This document shows positions 9,368 to 19,051 of a DNA stretch of 64,000 nucleotides, in pieces. Numbering within the stretch: position 1 is the first letter of the stretch; every line of letters begins with the position of its first letter. The notes beneath the pieces were generated by a model. The model saw only the letters and a program-made list of their open reading frames with translations, was not told the origin of the DNA and searched no databases. The translations under genes were made by a program, and so were the position numbers. Source of the stretch: Yoonia vestfoldensis SKA53 (lineage in GTDB: Bacteria; Pseudomonadota; Alphaproteobacteria; Rhodobacterales; Rhodobacteraceae); the NCBI RefSeq assembly GCF_000152785.1, contig NZ_CH672414.1, positions 833,472-897,471 of the forward strand, read 5' to 3'.

Positions 9368-9609
9368 TTTTTTAAACTTCCACTTGAGCTAGTGCTTTGC
9401 AAGATTTCCATCTTGAAGTAGACATTGCGGAGCTTACCATCAACGGCAGCTTCGTCCCGATCTTACCAGTTCGTGACCCGTGCAACGAAGGTCAGCTATC
9501 ACATATTGACGCCCGGAACCTTGGGTCCGCTTCGGGCTGACAGCCGTCAGACGACTTTTGCACTGCCGTTCTCAGTTGTGAGGCCATTCGGCACTTGCGT
9601 GCGCTATCA

Positions 9610-10161
9610 TCATGAAAGCTTACTGACCTGTTGTGAGGACGATATCCCTCGAAAAAACCCAACCAAGAAATCAATCACAAATGCAAACGGAAGCCAAAGC
9701 ATCCAAGCAAGGAAAACTAGCAGCCTCACGCCGAAGGCTGCCAGGAAAACCGCTGCCATCATGCTCATGTAGACGAGCTGGATCTGGGCAGCTTTCTTTC
9801 CTCTCAGCTGGACGCCTGCAATTTTAAACGATGAATACTTGGGCTTGATGAAGTTGAATGTACCAGCACTGTTTTTCACAGATGCACTCACACCGGTCTT
9901 CGACAGGTTGAACCCTAAAGGGCCTGCATTCCAGCGCCCAATCAAACGAAACTTGCCGTTATGAAGGGCAACACGTGTGCGTTGCGCAACACGAGATGAC
10001 AGACGAATGCCTTCAGAAGTGTTCGCCGTTGCATTAATTGGGCCCAGCTTCTTTTCAGCACGCAAGTCAACGCCACTACTCCTCGAAGCACGGGTATACT
10101 TGCCCCGATGCTCTATGCGGACTTGTTTGCCGTCACTATCTTTGCATCCTAGGCCTAACAT
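9610..10161 (-). CDS. Membrane protein with DUF4236-like middle segment
   Basis: 183 residues. The middle, RWNAGPLGFNLSKTGVSASV, resembles the DUF4236 signature. The C-terminal third contains two hydrophobic stretches (QIQLVYMSMMAAVFLAAFGV and LLVFLAWMLWLPFAFVIDFL) that should span the membrane. The start at 10161 has an AAAAGAG sequence five bases upstream. It lies 41 bp downstream of the unknown gene that ends the defence operon, and could be a last member of it. Function unknown; a membrane component beside defence genes could be an effector, but nothing in the sequence proves this. Confidence 0.65.
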   Translation of the reverse strand: MLGLGCKDSDGKQVRIEHRGKYTRASRSSGVDLRAEKKLGPINATANTSEGIRLSSRVAQRTRVALHNGKFRLIGRWNAGPLGFNLSKTGVSASVKNSAGTFNFIKPKYSSFKIAGVQLRGKKAAQIQLVYMSMMAAVFLAAFGVRLLVFLAWMLWLPFAFVIDFLVGFFRGISSSQQVSKLS

Positions 10162-10202
10162 GTGCTCTTTTCCAGTTTAGTTTCTGATTTTAACAAAAAT
10201 TG

Positions 10203-10775
10203 TCAAGGCGACCCATATTGAGTAATTTCATTACATTCATCCCATTTCCCTTCTATAATTAAATTAAGAAATTCCAAAAACGTCTCTAGCTCTTCAGGCT
10301 TCGCTTTTTCATGCCTATAAATTGTGTATTTATTTTTGTCAATTTTTAGGTTAAGTCCTGAAAACATATTTTTTAATATGTTTCGAAGCGATTTTTTAAC
10401 GGCATGTTTATTCTTTACTGATATTTGGTTAGATGCTCCAGAAAATGACGCAGTTATAAGAACGTAAAGGGGGAGATTATTTTTGTGACACCACTGGATG
10501 CTTGAATATAGAAAATATTTCAAAAAGTCTTCATGATCTTTAATCTCACGAATGGGTCGCGCAAGAGTATATTCTATTTTATGTTTCTTGTCGGATATAA
10601 ACTTTCTAAAAGTTATCTCGTCCGCTTCGGATGATATTGGGCCGGTTTTTATTTTGACGGTTATGTTATTTGATGCGGTAGCAGGGCTTGGGTTGTCCGC
10701 CCAAGGTTCAATGGTATTTTGCCACTGTCGGAGGTTTATAAGCGTCGAACCTCCTAAATAAGAATTAGTGGACAT
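10203..10775 (-). CDS. Hypothetical protein at end of defence operon
   Basis: 190 residues with no family I recognise. The protein is lysine- and isoleucine-rich with a central TLARPIREIKDHEDFLKYFL stretch and no signal peptide or membrane segment. The coding DNA is clearly AT-richer than the neighbouring methylase and helicase genes, suggesting separate acquisition. It starts 18 bp after the DUF262-AlbA_2 gene, so it is probably co-transcribed with it and may be its partner. Confidence 0.7.
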   Translation of the reverse strand: MSTNSYLGGSTLINLRQWQNTIEPWADNPSPATASNNITVKIKTGPISSEADEITFRKFISDKKHKIEYTLARPIREIKDHEDFLKYFLYSSIQWCHKNNLPLYVLITASFSGASNQISVKNKHAVKKSLRNILKNMFSGLNLKIDKNKYTIYRHEKAKPEELETFLEFLNLIIEGKWDECNEITQYGSP

Positions 10776-10793
10776 AATATTTCCCTCGTTCGT

Positions 10794-12923
10794 CTAAAAC
10801 CGCCCTTTATTCCACTCATACTCTTCAGCACGGGAGAGAGGCTGGGATGACCCTTCCTTGCGCACGAAGAATTCGTCTTTGCCCTCATGGGTCACATAAA
10901 CAGGCTTGCTCGCTCGTGTGACCTGCACGTGGCAGAGCTGCTTGTCGTCATAAAGGGGCCAATCAAGCCTCCAGAGCTTCATCACATCCTTACCGAGGTA
11001 TGAATCCAAGATGTTGCCAAGGTGAAGCTGCAAGCCATCACGGTCGGCTTTCTTCAGCGTTCCGTAGTCAAGATCGAGCCCAACGGCATTGCCGTGATCA
11101 TCCACGCCGATGAATAAGCTGCCCCCTTCGGAATTCATGAAGGCGGCCACCGTCTTGGCAATCACATGTTCGAGCTTCTTGTTCACTTCTCCCGTGCGCA
11201 TGTCGTAGCGCAAGGTGGACTTGAACTCGACCAGCTGACCTTCACCTTGCAGGATCATCTCATGGACAGGATCAATCTTTGTGGATGCCTCTGAGGGCTC
11301 AATCCGCTTCAGGATCTCGGCATGGAGAGCTTCCGAGCGCTTCTTGAGGAAAGCGGTGAAGTCGTTCTGGATGATGGAGGCATCATCGAGGTCGATGAGA
11401 TGGCTCTTCAGGGCATGTTTCAGCTCAGAATTCTCGTCTGCGAAATCTTCGAGATATACAGAGGGTGCTTTGGCCCCGATGCGCTTCTTGTTCAGCTCGG
11501 CGCTCACCAGCGTGATGTTCACGATAGAGTTGGCGTAGGGCGTCTCAGCATCGCTTCCGTTCTTGCGGACATAGGCCCTTGGGAAGAAGTGATGGTAGTT
11601 CTTGCTGCTGGCTATTTTCAGGTAGGAGTTATCCAGGAGCACCTTGCCATTGCTGTCGAAGTCTTTCGGCTCGTGATAGGCGAGGATGCAGAGGATCGAT
11701 TTGCAGATGGCGTTGCCGGTCGAGAAATCTGTTGTTCTCAGATCCTCCGGTGAGTTGATGTAGAGCTTGAACTCTTGATAGGGTGGTCGTTGTCCCTCGA
11801 TGATGAGGTCCACCTTCTTGATGTCTGCCGCCAGCTTTGACTCTGTGGCCGATGAGTAGCGCAGAGACAGGCTCGACCGCCAGAACAGCTCTTCCAGATA
11901 CTTGCGCTGCTGCCCGCTGGGAGACTTACCTGTTTTCAGGAAGAAGTATGCAAAGGGCACGATCAGCGTGTCATATGGCAGAAGCTGGGACACGGGGATG
12001 CGCAAAACGGTGCGGAAGTAGTCAATTGTTTTCTCGATGGCGGAAATAGCGTCATCCCATTTTTCTAGGATATCAGCCTTCTCCAGCCCCAGGATGGTCT
12101 TGCGCTTGCACTCCTTGGTTTCACTGATGATGAGGCTCAGGATCTGCAAGATAACGGATGGCGAGATGTTCTCGTACTTACTGTCATTCAGCTTTTTCTG
12201 GAACTGTTCCCAACGAGCCTGCATGTCGAAGTTGTTGGCCTCGTCATAGGTCTTGGCCGACATGATCTCGAAGAGCGTCAGAACCTTGCCACCCGTGTTG
12301 ATGCGGGTGAAAACCTCGATGGCGGATTCAATGTCGTTCTGACGAAGGGTAACCGTGGAGAAGGCATAGGTCTTGAAGGCACTGGAGTAGTTATTGATTT
12401 TACTTATATTCCCACCGCTGAAACCCTGTTCCTTAAGTTTTTCGCCCATATCCCAGTTGAAGTTCAGAACGTCATGCAGTGGAATATAAATCTCTGCTTC
12501 GTCTCTGACCGTGACGATATCTTTTTCTTTTTCCTCAAGGTTTTCCTCAAGATTTACGACTATATCGTTATAGTCTGTGAACTTCTTTTCGCCAGATTTT
12601 CTAATTTTCTCGCCTAAATAGGCCGCAAAAAGCGAGGTGATACGCTGCTGCCCATCGAGGACATATTGGACATTGCGTCCAAGTGGAGTTTCTGGGAGGT
12701 CAAATCCACCGATATTCTTGATATCGTTGATGCGCTGATCGGTTTCCCAAAGGATAAATGTCCCGATAGGATAGCCCTTCAGGATTGAGTCAAGAAGCTT
12801 GGCAGTCGCTTTCAAATCCCAAACAAAATCCCGTTGAAACTTCGGAACCTTAATAATCCCCTTTTTAACATCAGCGATAAGGTCGTCATAGGTTTTGGAA
12901 TCTGGTTTGGGCTGATTATTCAT
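10794..12923 (-). CDS. DUF262 (GmrSD/ParB-like) protein fused to AlbA_2 domain
   Basis: 709 residues. The N-terminus is a DUF262 domain with the PKFQRDFVW block and the VLDGQQRITSL motif (DGQQR at 90-94), which in GmrS and SspE-type proteins binds and hydrolyses nucleotide. Around residue 440 the NYHHFFPRAYV and NSIVNITLVSAELNKKR blocks match a DUF1524-like His-Me nuclease. From about 555 to the end an AlbA_2 (Schlafen-type) domain follows, with LVEFKSTLRY and MNSEGGSLFIGVDDHGNAVG. DUF262-DUF1524 proteins restrict modified phage DNA; the AlbA_2 tail is an unusual addition. It is 18 bp downstream of the DUF4011 helicase gene, hence in the same operon. Confidence 0.85.
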   Translation of the reverse strand: MNNQPKPDSKTYDDLIADVKKGIIKVPKFQRDFVWDLKATAKLLDSILKGYPIGTFILWETDQRINDIKNIGGFDLPETPLGRNVQYVLDGQQRITSLFAAYLGEKIRKSGEKKFTDYNDIVVNLEENLEEKEKDIVTVRDEAEIYIPLHDVLNFNWDMGEKLKEQGFSGGNISKINNYSSAFKTYAFSTVTLRQNDIESAIEVFTRINTGGKVLTLFEIMSAKTYDEANNFDMQARWEQFQKKLNDSKYENISPSVILQILSLIISETKECKRKTILGLEKADILEKWDDAISAIEKTIDYFRTVLRIPVSQLLPYDTLIVPFAYFFLKTGKSPSGQQRKYLEELFWRSSLSLRYSSATESKLAADIKKVDLIIEGQRPPYQEFKLYINSPEDLRTTDFSTGNAICKSILCILAYHEPKDFDSNGKVLLDNSYLKIASSKNYHHFFPRAYVRKNGSDAETPYANSIVNITLVSAELNKKRIGAKAPSVYLEDFADENSELKHALKSHLIDLDDASIIQNDFTAFLKKRSEALHAEILKRIEPSEASTKIDPVHEMILQGEGQLVEFKSTLRYDMRTGEVNKKLEHVIAKTVAAFMNSEGGSLFIGVDDHGNAVGLDLDYGTLKKADRDGLQLHLGNILDSYLGKDVMKLWRLDWPLYDDKQLCHVQVTRASKPVYVTHEGKDEFFVRKEGSSQPLSRAEEYEWNKGRF

Positions 12924-12941
12924 GGTCTATCCGGTTGATTA

Positions 12942-15900
12942 CTAGTTATTATCGGATGCGTTAGTCATTTCGATGACTTGGACACGGATATCTTCATCCC
13001 TGAGGGCGAAGGTCACGATGTCGTCCACCTGCGCCCCTTCCAGAGCCTCTCCGAGCGGGCTGTCCGTTCCTACGGACTTGTATCCGTTCACCTCAAACTT
13101 CCGGTCATTGGTGGTCTTCTGGAACCAGAACTTGGCAACGACACCTGCTCTGGGTCCGTTCAGGTAGCGGATGGAGAGTTTCGTTCCTATCCGAATACCA
13201 TCAGCTTCAGTCTGGGGTGCTGGTGCTGCACGCCGGACTTCTGTCCTAGTTGGAGCGGTTATAGTAGCCGTTGCTGTAGGAGCGGAACCATTTGGCGCAG
13301 TACCAATGACTGGTCTGCGTTCAGGCTGACGAGGTGGTAGTTCAATCCGTCTCGGCTCAACTGGCTTGGGTTGAACGATTTTCGGCATATTTTTGACCAC
13401 AGTTTCCAAGCGATCATCGAGATAGCCTCTGAGGACTTCTCGGCACCCCAAGGGGTCACGGAACCAATCCGTGGACCAGATCCGATAGAGTTCCCATCCC
13501 AGACGGTTCAGGACTTCCTCCCTCAAGCGATCACGGTCACGGGCACTCTTCGAGCTGTGATAGGCGGCCCCATCACATTCAATACCGCAGATATATCCCA
13601 GCGGATATTTCGGGTGTTTGACACCGATATCGATGAAATAGGAGGACACGCCAACCTGTGGGACAGCCTCATATCCAAGCGACCTGACCGCCTCGATGAC
13701 GTGATCCTCGAAGGGACTATCGGTATGGCCGGCACGGTCATGGTTGTGGGCGACTTCACCAAGCCGCTTTGTTGCTGAGAACTCAAGCCACCGCCGCAGC
13801 AGGGTAGCTCCCTCGTTGGATGGGGTCGGATTGAACTCTCCGAGCGGTATCGAGGAAAAGGTAACAATCTGTTCCTTCGCACGTGTGAAGAGAACGTTCA
13901 GACGGCGCTTGCCTGCAGGCCCGTTGATAGGACCAAAGCGCTGGTAGAACTTGCCCAAGGGGTCTCGCCCGTAAACGGTACCCACGAAGATGACATCACG
14001 TTCATCGCCCTGCACGTTTTCGAGGTTCTTGACAAAAAATCGCTCAAGCCCCTGGCGGGCAGTTGCCCAATGATCGAGATATTTTGAGACAGTCTTGTTG
14101 GAATCCGCTTCTCTCAAGACCAGAGCTTCGAGCTGTTCCATCTGACTTTGGTTCATGACCGCTACACCCAAGGAGCGGTTTGGCGTGTCCTTCATGAACT
14201 GAACGATGGCGTCCAACATCACTTGTGCTTCCGCAGGGTTCACACCCCGCTGGAACGTTCCGTTCACTTCCACAAGGCTGATACCCATGCCGTGCACTGT
14301 GGGAGTGGGAGAAGGGAATATTACCAGCTGTCTGTCATATACATAGTGGTTTGAGAAGGCGATCAGGTCTTCATGCTTGGAGCGATAGTGCCAGCGCAAA
14401 CGGTGCTTCGGATGAAACTGCACGTTTGCCAGCTCAAGGATGGACTCCTCCGTTGTGGTCACATCCTCATCTTCATCCTCATCGACCGACAGTCCCTTGA
14501 AGAAACTGGTCGGCGGCAGCTGGTTCGTATCCCCTGCGATGAAAGCGTTCTTGGCACGCATCAGCGCACTGATAGAATTCTCCGGTGTCATCTGTGAGGC
14601 TTCATCGATGATAACCAGATCGAAATCTGTGTTCTTGGGAAGATGCTGAGCCACGGCAGAAGGCACCATCATCCAGCAAGGGAAGAGCTCCATCAGGGCG
14701 TTTTGCGCACGCTTCAGGATCTTCCGAGGAGGTGTTCTGCGTTGTTTCTGAAGTTCATGGGCCAGCAGGGCGAGTTCGGTATATTCTGACTTCTTCCCGT
14801 AAGCGTTGCCGTAGGGCGGCTTTGCCCGTGCGATGGCGTTATTGGCGATCTCATACCGTGAGATTTCGATGATCTTGCGGTCAAGACTTTGAATGCGAGA
14901 GCGGGCGGCACTGAGGGATGTGCCGTCGAACTGCATCAGGACCGAACCGAACTCATGCTGAATCTGGTCTTGCAGGGATGCAGCCAAGGCGCCTTTCGCA
15001 ACACCCTTGTAGTCTTCAGAAACCCCAGCCTCTTCCATCTTTTCGACGAGATTTTCGAGACCTGCCTTTTCGGCTTCGGCAAACACAGAACGTCTGGCGA
15101 TCAGGTTGTTCAAACCTGTCTGGTCAGCTCTGTGTTGCTCAAGAACCTCTAGGCTCTTCCTTAAGCCGATGGATTGGGCAACGACATGTTTGCCCTTTAC
15201 ATGCATGAGCGAATGAAAGCTTTGCTGGATCTTCTCAAAGCTTGGAAGCAGTTTCGCCAGAGTATCGAAGGCAAGTTCGCCTTCTTCATTAAAGAGAACA
15301 CTTACCACAGATTCCGATAGCTCAGCATAATCCAGATGGGCTTCAAGTATTTTCTTGGCGACCCCATTATCTTCGAATTCCGGGTCCAGCTCTGCGATAA
15401 GCTCGGCTCGTTTATCCAGAAGTTTCTCGATAGTCTCGCTGTTTGATATGAGAACCATCAGTTTGATAGGGGATACGTTCCCAAGGCTGACGAAGACACT
15501 TTCCGCTTCGGTCAGTGCATTCAGAGAATTCTGGATTTTCGTGATCTGCGCATTAGTGGATAAAGCGTCGGTTGAGATATCGCTCCAGGAGAGGCTGGTT
15601 GCCTCAAGCTCCCTGATCAGACCGATCAGGTCTTCAAGGTTTTCCAACGTGAGAAGCTGGAGGGCAGAGAAGAGGGTTGCACCCGATCTGCTATTGATGA
15701 CCTCCAACTCATCCAGGATAGAGAGCAGTCCCGAAAGGTTATCCGAGAGAGATGGGGCAGCAATGTTGACATGGTTTGAGAGTTCGAGACTTGTCCAGTC
15801 TTTGATAAAACTCTGTGCCTCATCGAGTTTACTCAAGATGGCTGGTTTTGTCTTTGCAGTGACCAGTATCCGACCTGCTTCCTGCATGGCGGATTTATAG

Positions 15901-18398
15901 GTGCTGGACATGAAGTAGAATATGCCAGCATTTTGAATAGCGGTCTGCCAGCCCGTCAACTCACGAGAGGAGGGCAACTCATCCACGGAAAAGATTTGGG
16001 TGCGGTTCCGCAAGAGTTGCTTTGTTTTACGAAGCTCATTTCTTGCGCCCTCGATACCCATCTCCCGAAGGTGAGATTTCGCAGTCTGAAGATCTTCACG
16101 ATATTTCAGGAGGGGCTCATAGGCCAAAATCTGTTGGATGGTTATCCCAGGGGATATCTGGTCGATAATCTCCGCCTTGAAGGACTGTAGTTTCTGTAAG
16201 CGTGATTTACGCTCTGAAAGATCGTCCTTAGTGGCGATTATGGTTCCTGCATTGATTTTCTGGATTTTGAACTCTGAAACAAAATCCTTGAGCAGAACGA
16301 ACTTGGATTTGTTCTTGCCGACAATGGGCAGTTTCTCGGCTGTGAGACCAAGCTGGGACTGCAAGTCTGTCAGCTTGTTGTTGGTCTCCACAAGGTCATA
16401 CAGAACACGTCCTGCTTCATCCTTACCCATATCCGTGGAAAGGTCATGCGCTCTGATGAGATCTTCGTCCTCAGCCAGACATTCAATCTGGTTTTTGATA
16501 GTGTTAAGCGGATTGTTGAGGAAGTCCTCGAAGAGCTTCTTCGAAAGGGTGTCCAGTTTTGATAGGGCTGTCTGGATCTCGATACTGGCCCGCCCGGTAT
16601 CAACCATGGCTTTGTTGACGAGATCTGTATCGAGGGTCTCCGCAGGGGCATCTGCCCATGGGCTGGAGTTGGATATCCTGCTCTTTTCAAGACGGGCGCA
16701 CCAATCTGCCACCTGTGATGCCATCGCATCGATGTTAGAGGGTCCAAAGTCCTTCACAAGTCTGTCCGGGTAGATCCGGATACTTTGCAGTTCAAGGGGG
16801 AGTTTCCTGATGACTTCACTATTGGCAACAGCAACACCAAGCACCTGGTGGACGGTCATGCCCGTTCCTGTGACCGGCCGTGTCAGGATGTCGATATAGT
16901 CTGACAATGTGTCCCGGTGGTTTTCGTACTGGCTCTTGAGATTATCTAGGTCTCTGGACGAAGATGACGACTGCATCGCCAGCCGCTCTTCAACGGCCTC
17001 GTAGAATTCATCAGTGCTGCTGTGCCCACCCATGAGTGGCAGCACAAACTGATGAAGTCCAAGGGATTGTAAGCGAGAGAGAACGACCTCAAGTGCCGTA
17101 ACTTTCTGCGCAACGAAGAGCACCTTTTTTCCGGAATAGATCGCATTTGCGATGGCGTTCACAATCGTCTGACTTTTTCCGGAACCAGGAGGGCCTTCGA
17201 GCGCCACGTTTTCGTTATTGGCGACCTTCAGTAGCGAGATGAACTGAGAAGAGTCTGCATCCAGAACGATATGGGGAACGAGACTTTGCCCCACCTGTGA
17301 CTCCACGTCTTCCTCAGAGAAGCCTGATGTTCCGGTGCCGGGTTCTTGCCCCTTACCGACCATAAGCTCTGATACGATGGGGAACTCGGAGAAGTCCGCA
17401 CGTTGCGTGTCGAGGTCGTGGTAGAGTTCAATCCCTTGGAAGGGGTAGATCCCGAAGGATGCCTCTCTCTGAACAACCCATTGCATGTTCTTGGGCTTGA
17501 GGTCTGCGATGGCTTCGAAAAGCTCTTCGACATTAATGTGGTCTGTGTCCACGAGTGCCTTCACCCGTGCCAGATCAAGTTTGGCCTCAACGGTGAGCTT
17601 ATGATCCAGAGATGGGTTCAGCAGGGGGTCAGAGAGCTTGGTGACGGAATAAATTTCCCCTTCAGAGGACTTCTGCTTGGTCAGGGTGACGGGCAGCAGC
17701 AAGATAGGGGATTTGAATTCATCAAGCTTTTCAGCGTTGGGGAGCGTCCACTTTAGATACCCCAAAACGATATAGACAACATCCAAGCCTCGCTCTTCCT
17801 GATACATCCGAGCTTTGCTGAGTATGCGAGAAAGCCGGGACTGGAAAGTTTTTGGCAAGAGCAGTGTTTGTAGCTCGTTGTCATCGAACCGGCCATCACC
17901 GGATGCTGCAGAGGGCAGGGGAAGCGTGCTGGAGGGATTAATCCCATGTGATTCTGCATGGTTGATGAGATCAGAGAACTGTTCGGATTTCGGACGGGGA
18001 GGCATTTCCAACGCCTCACGCACCCTGTCCTTCAGGGCTCTGTCTGCATCTTCTTGCTTGTCGAGAGCCTTCTCGTCATATTCAAAATCAATCTTCTCGA
18101 TGACCTTCAGATAGGCTTCATCAGTTGACTGTGCATTGAAGAATGCGTTCTTGAACTCTGTCGTGTCCTCATCAGGCGGATCAATGTCCACGGGAGGAAG
18201 CGGTGCCAGAACCATTTTCCGTTCGTTTACGACGACGTGATCGAAAATGCTCTGAGGCTTTTCATCAACAATTCGGAGAAATGATGCTGACTTGGCATTC
18301 AGCACATTATTGATGAGAGGGTTCCTGCGGGACGTATCCTGCAGTTTCCGCCGCATAGCCTCAATGCGTTCATTGATCAGGTTCGAAAACTGGTTCAC
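12942..18398 (-). CDS. DUF4011 superfamily 1 helicase with Vsr-like nuclease end
   Basis: 1818 residues. The N-terminus has the DUF4011 block (RRKLQDTSRRNPLINN). Motif I is ALEGPPGSGKSQTIVN near residue 400, then a long coiled-coil-rich insert, motif II LVIIDEASQM near 1262, and the UPF1-like C-terminal helicase lobe (LENVQGDERDVIFVG, LNVLFTRAKEQ). Near 1560-1660 a Vsr/DUF559-type endonuclease domain follows (SPFEDHVIEAV, IDIGV, GIECDGAAYHSS). A proline/alanine-rich linker leads to a small C-terminal beta domain. Proteins of this layout have been proposed as stand-alone anti-phage genes (Hhe-type). The start is GTG with AAGGAG nine bases upstream. An 85-bp gap separates it from the upstream gene. 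Confidence 0.88.
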   Translation of the reverse strand: MNQFSNLINERIEAMRRKLQDTSRRNPLINNVLNAKSASFLRIVDEKPQSIFDHVVVNERKMVLAPLPPVDIDPPDEDTTEFKNAFFNAQSTDEAYLKVIEKIDFEYDEKALDKQEDADRALKDRVREALEMPPRPKSEQFSDLINHAESHGINPSSTLPLPSAASGDGRFDDNELQTLLLPKTFQSRLSRILSKARMYQEERGLDVVYIVLGYLKWTLPNAEKLDEFKSPILLLPVTLTKQKSSEGEIYSVTKLSDPLLNPSLDHKLTVEAKLDLARVKALVDTDHINVEELFEAIADLKPKNMQWVVQREASFGIYPFQGIELYHDLDTQRADFSEFPIVSELMVGKGQEPGTGTSGFSEEDVESQVGQSLVPHIVLDADSSQFISLLKVANNENVALEGPPGSGKSQTIVNAIANAIYSGKKVLFVAQKVTALEVVLSRLQSLGLHQFVLPLMGGHSSTDEFYEAVEERLAMQSSSSSRDLDNLKSQYENHRDTLSDYIDILTRPVTGTGMTVHQVLGVAVANSEVIRKLPLELQSIRIYPDRLVKDFGPSNIDAMASQVADWCARLEKSRISNSSPWADAPAETLDTDLVNKAMVDTGRASIEIQTALSKLDTLSKKLFEDFLNNPLNTIKNQIECLAEDEDLIRAHDLSTDMGKDEAGRVLYDLVETNNKLTDLQSQLGLTAEKLPIVGKNKSKFVLLKDFVSEFKIQKINAGTIIATKDDLSERKSRLQKLQSFKAEIIDQISPGITIQQILAYEPLLKYREDLQTAKSHLREMGIEGARNELRKTKQLLRNRTQIFSVDELPSSRELTGWQTAIQNAGIFYFMSSTYKSAMQEAGRILVTAKTKPAILSKLDEAQSFIKDWTSLELSNHVNIAAPSLSDNLSGLLSILDELEVINSRSGATLFSALQLLTLENLEDLIGLIRELEATSLSWSDISTDALSTNAQITKIQNSLNALTEAESVFVSLGNVSPIKLMVLISNSETIEKLLDKRAELIAELDPEFEDNGVAKKILEAHLDYAELSESVVSVLFNEEGELAFDTLAKLLPSFEKIQQSFHSLMHVKGKHVVAQSIGLRKSLEVLEQHRADQTGLNNLIARRSVFAEAEKAGLENLVEKMEEAGVSEDYKGVAKGALAASLQDQIQHEFGSVLMQFDGTSLSAARSRIQSLDRKIIEISRYEIANNAIARAKPPYGNAYGKKSEYTELALLAHELQKQRRTPPRKILKRAQNALMELFPCWMMVPSAVAQHLPKNTDFDLVIIDEASQMTPENSISALMRAKNAFIAGDTNQLPPTSFFKGLSVDEDEDEDVTTTEESILELANVQFHPKHRLRWHYRSKHEDLIAFSNHYVYDRQLVIFPSPTPTVHGMGISLVEVNGTFQRGVNPAEAQVMLDAIVQFMKDTPNRSLGVAVMNQSQMEQLEALVLREADSNKTVSKYLDHWATARQGLERFFVKNLENVQGDERDVIFVGTVYGRDPLGKFYQRFGPINGPAGKRRLNVLFTRAKEQIVTFSSIPLGEFNPTPSNEGATLLRRWLEFSATKRLGEVAHNHDRAGHTDSPFEDHVIEAVRSLGYEAVPQVGVSSYFIDIGVKHPKYPLGYICGIECDGAAYHSSKSARDRDRLREEVLNRLGWELYRIWSTDWFRDPLGCREVLRGYLDDRLETVVKNMPKIVQPKPVEPRRIELPPRQPERRPVIGTAPNGSAPTATATITAPTRTEVRRAAPAPQTEADGIRIGTKLSIRYLNGPRAGVVAKFWFQKTTNDRKFEVNGYKSVGTDSPLGEALEGAQVDDIVTFALRDEDIRVQVIEMTNASDNN

Positions 18399-18483
18399 TC
18401 AAAACTCCTTACGCTTAGAGTGTTGGCAGGCGTGTACGCCGTTAATTGAGGGCGCATATATATTTTGAACCATCGGTCTAATA
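18399..18483 (-). promoter_or_regulatory. Gap with possible internal promoter for DUF4011 gene
   Basis: This 85-bp spacer is the longest break in the defence gene run. It contains a palindrome GGCGT-GT-ACGCC at 18429-18440, a TATATAT stretch suitable as a -10 element for leftward transcription, and the AAGGAG ribosome site of the helicase gene at 18404-18409. The operon may therefore be split into two units here. Confidence 0.35.
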
Positions 18484-19047
18484 TTATTCATAAGTATTCA
18501 CTTGGCTGCTGATTAATGACTTCTCGATAGACTCTATTTCACTGAGTGCAGTGCGGAACGCAGAACGATCATAGCGAATATGCTCTATTGCATCCCGAAT
18601 GCTGTCCAGAGCTATCACCTTGCGACGTATTTTACCCTTAACTCCACTTCTTGGGGTTTCATACTTATGCACTCTCAGAAAGGTGCCTGCGTCATTGGTG
18701 TAAGTCAGGTCGATATTGCCATGAACGAGATCATTACGAAAATCTTTGGTGCGTTTTAGGTTTTCAAACCATTCATCGACATCAATTTTACCTGATGCGT
18801 CATGCAGTTTCGACAGTTCGGTGATATTTTTGAAGAAATGGCATGCGATATCCAGACGCTCTGCCGCATTCATTGGAGGACGGCTAGACCTCTTTTCCCC
18901 ATGCTTGTAATGAAAACTTTCCATGATTTCAGGATGGGTACGTGAGGCCATCCAGACGAATTCATCCATGGCATATTCAGTGCGCCCCATATCAAGGAAG
19001 AATTGCCCGACAATTTCATGAACTTCTCGTGTGATTTGTTCAGACAT
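18484..19047 (-). CDS. Small protein with HEPN-type Rx4H motif
   Basis: 187 residues, predicted largely helical. The segment KDFRNDLVHGNID carries Arg104 and His109 in the Rx4-6H arrangement that marks HEPN ribonucleases, following a helix that starts DEWFENLKRT. I do not recognise a specific named family. The gene starts four bases after the HNH endonuclease stop, so it is translationally linked to the methylase/helicase block. By analogy with other HEPN proteins in defence operons it could be an RNA-cleaving effector, or a non-catalytic HEPN-like subunit; this is inference from one motif plus context. Confidence 0.6.
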   Translation of the reverse strand: MSEQITREVHEIVGQFFLDMGRTEYAMDEFVWMASRTHPEIMESFHYKHGEKRSSRPPMNAAERLDIACHFFKNITELSKLHDASGKIDVDEWFENLKRTKDFRNDLVHGNIDLTYTNDAGTFLRVHKYETPRSGVKGKIRRKVIALDSIRDAIEHIRYDRSAFRTALSEIESIEKSLISSQVNTYE

Positions 19048-19051
19048 TCAC

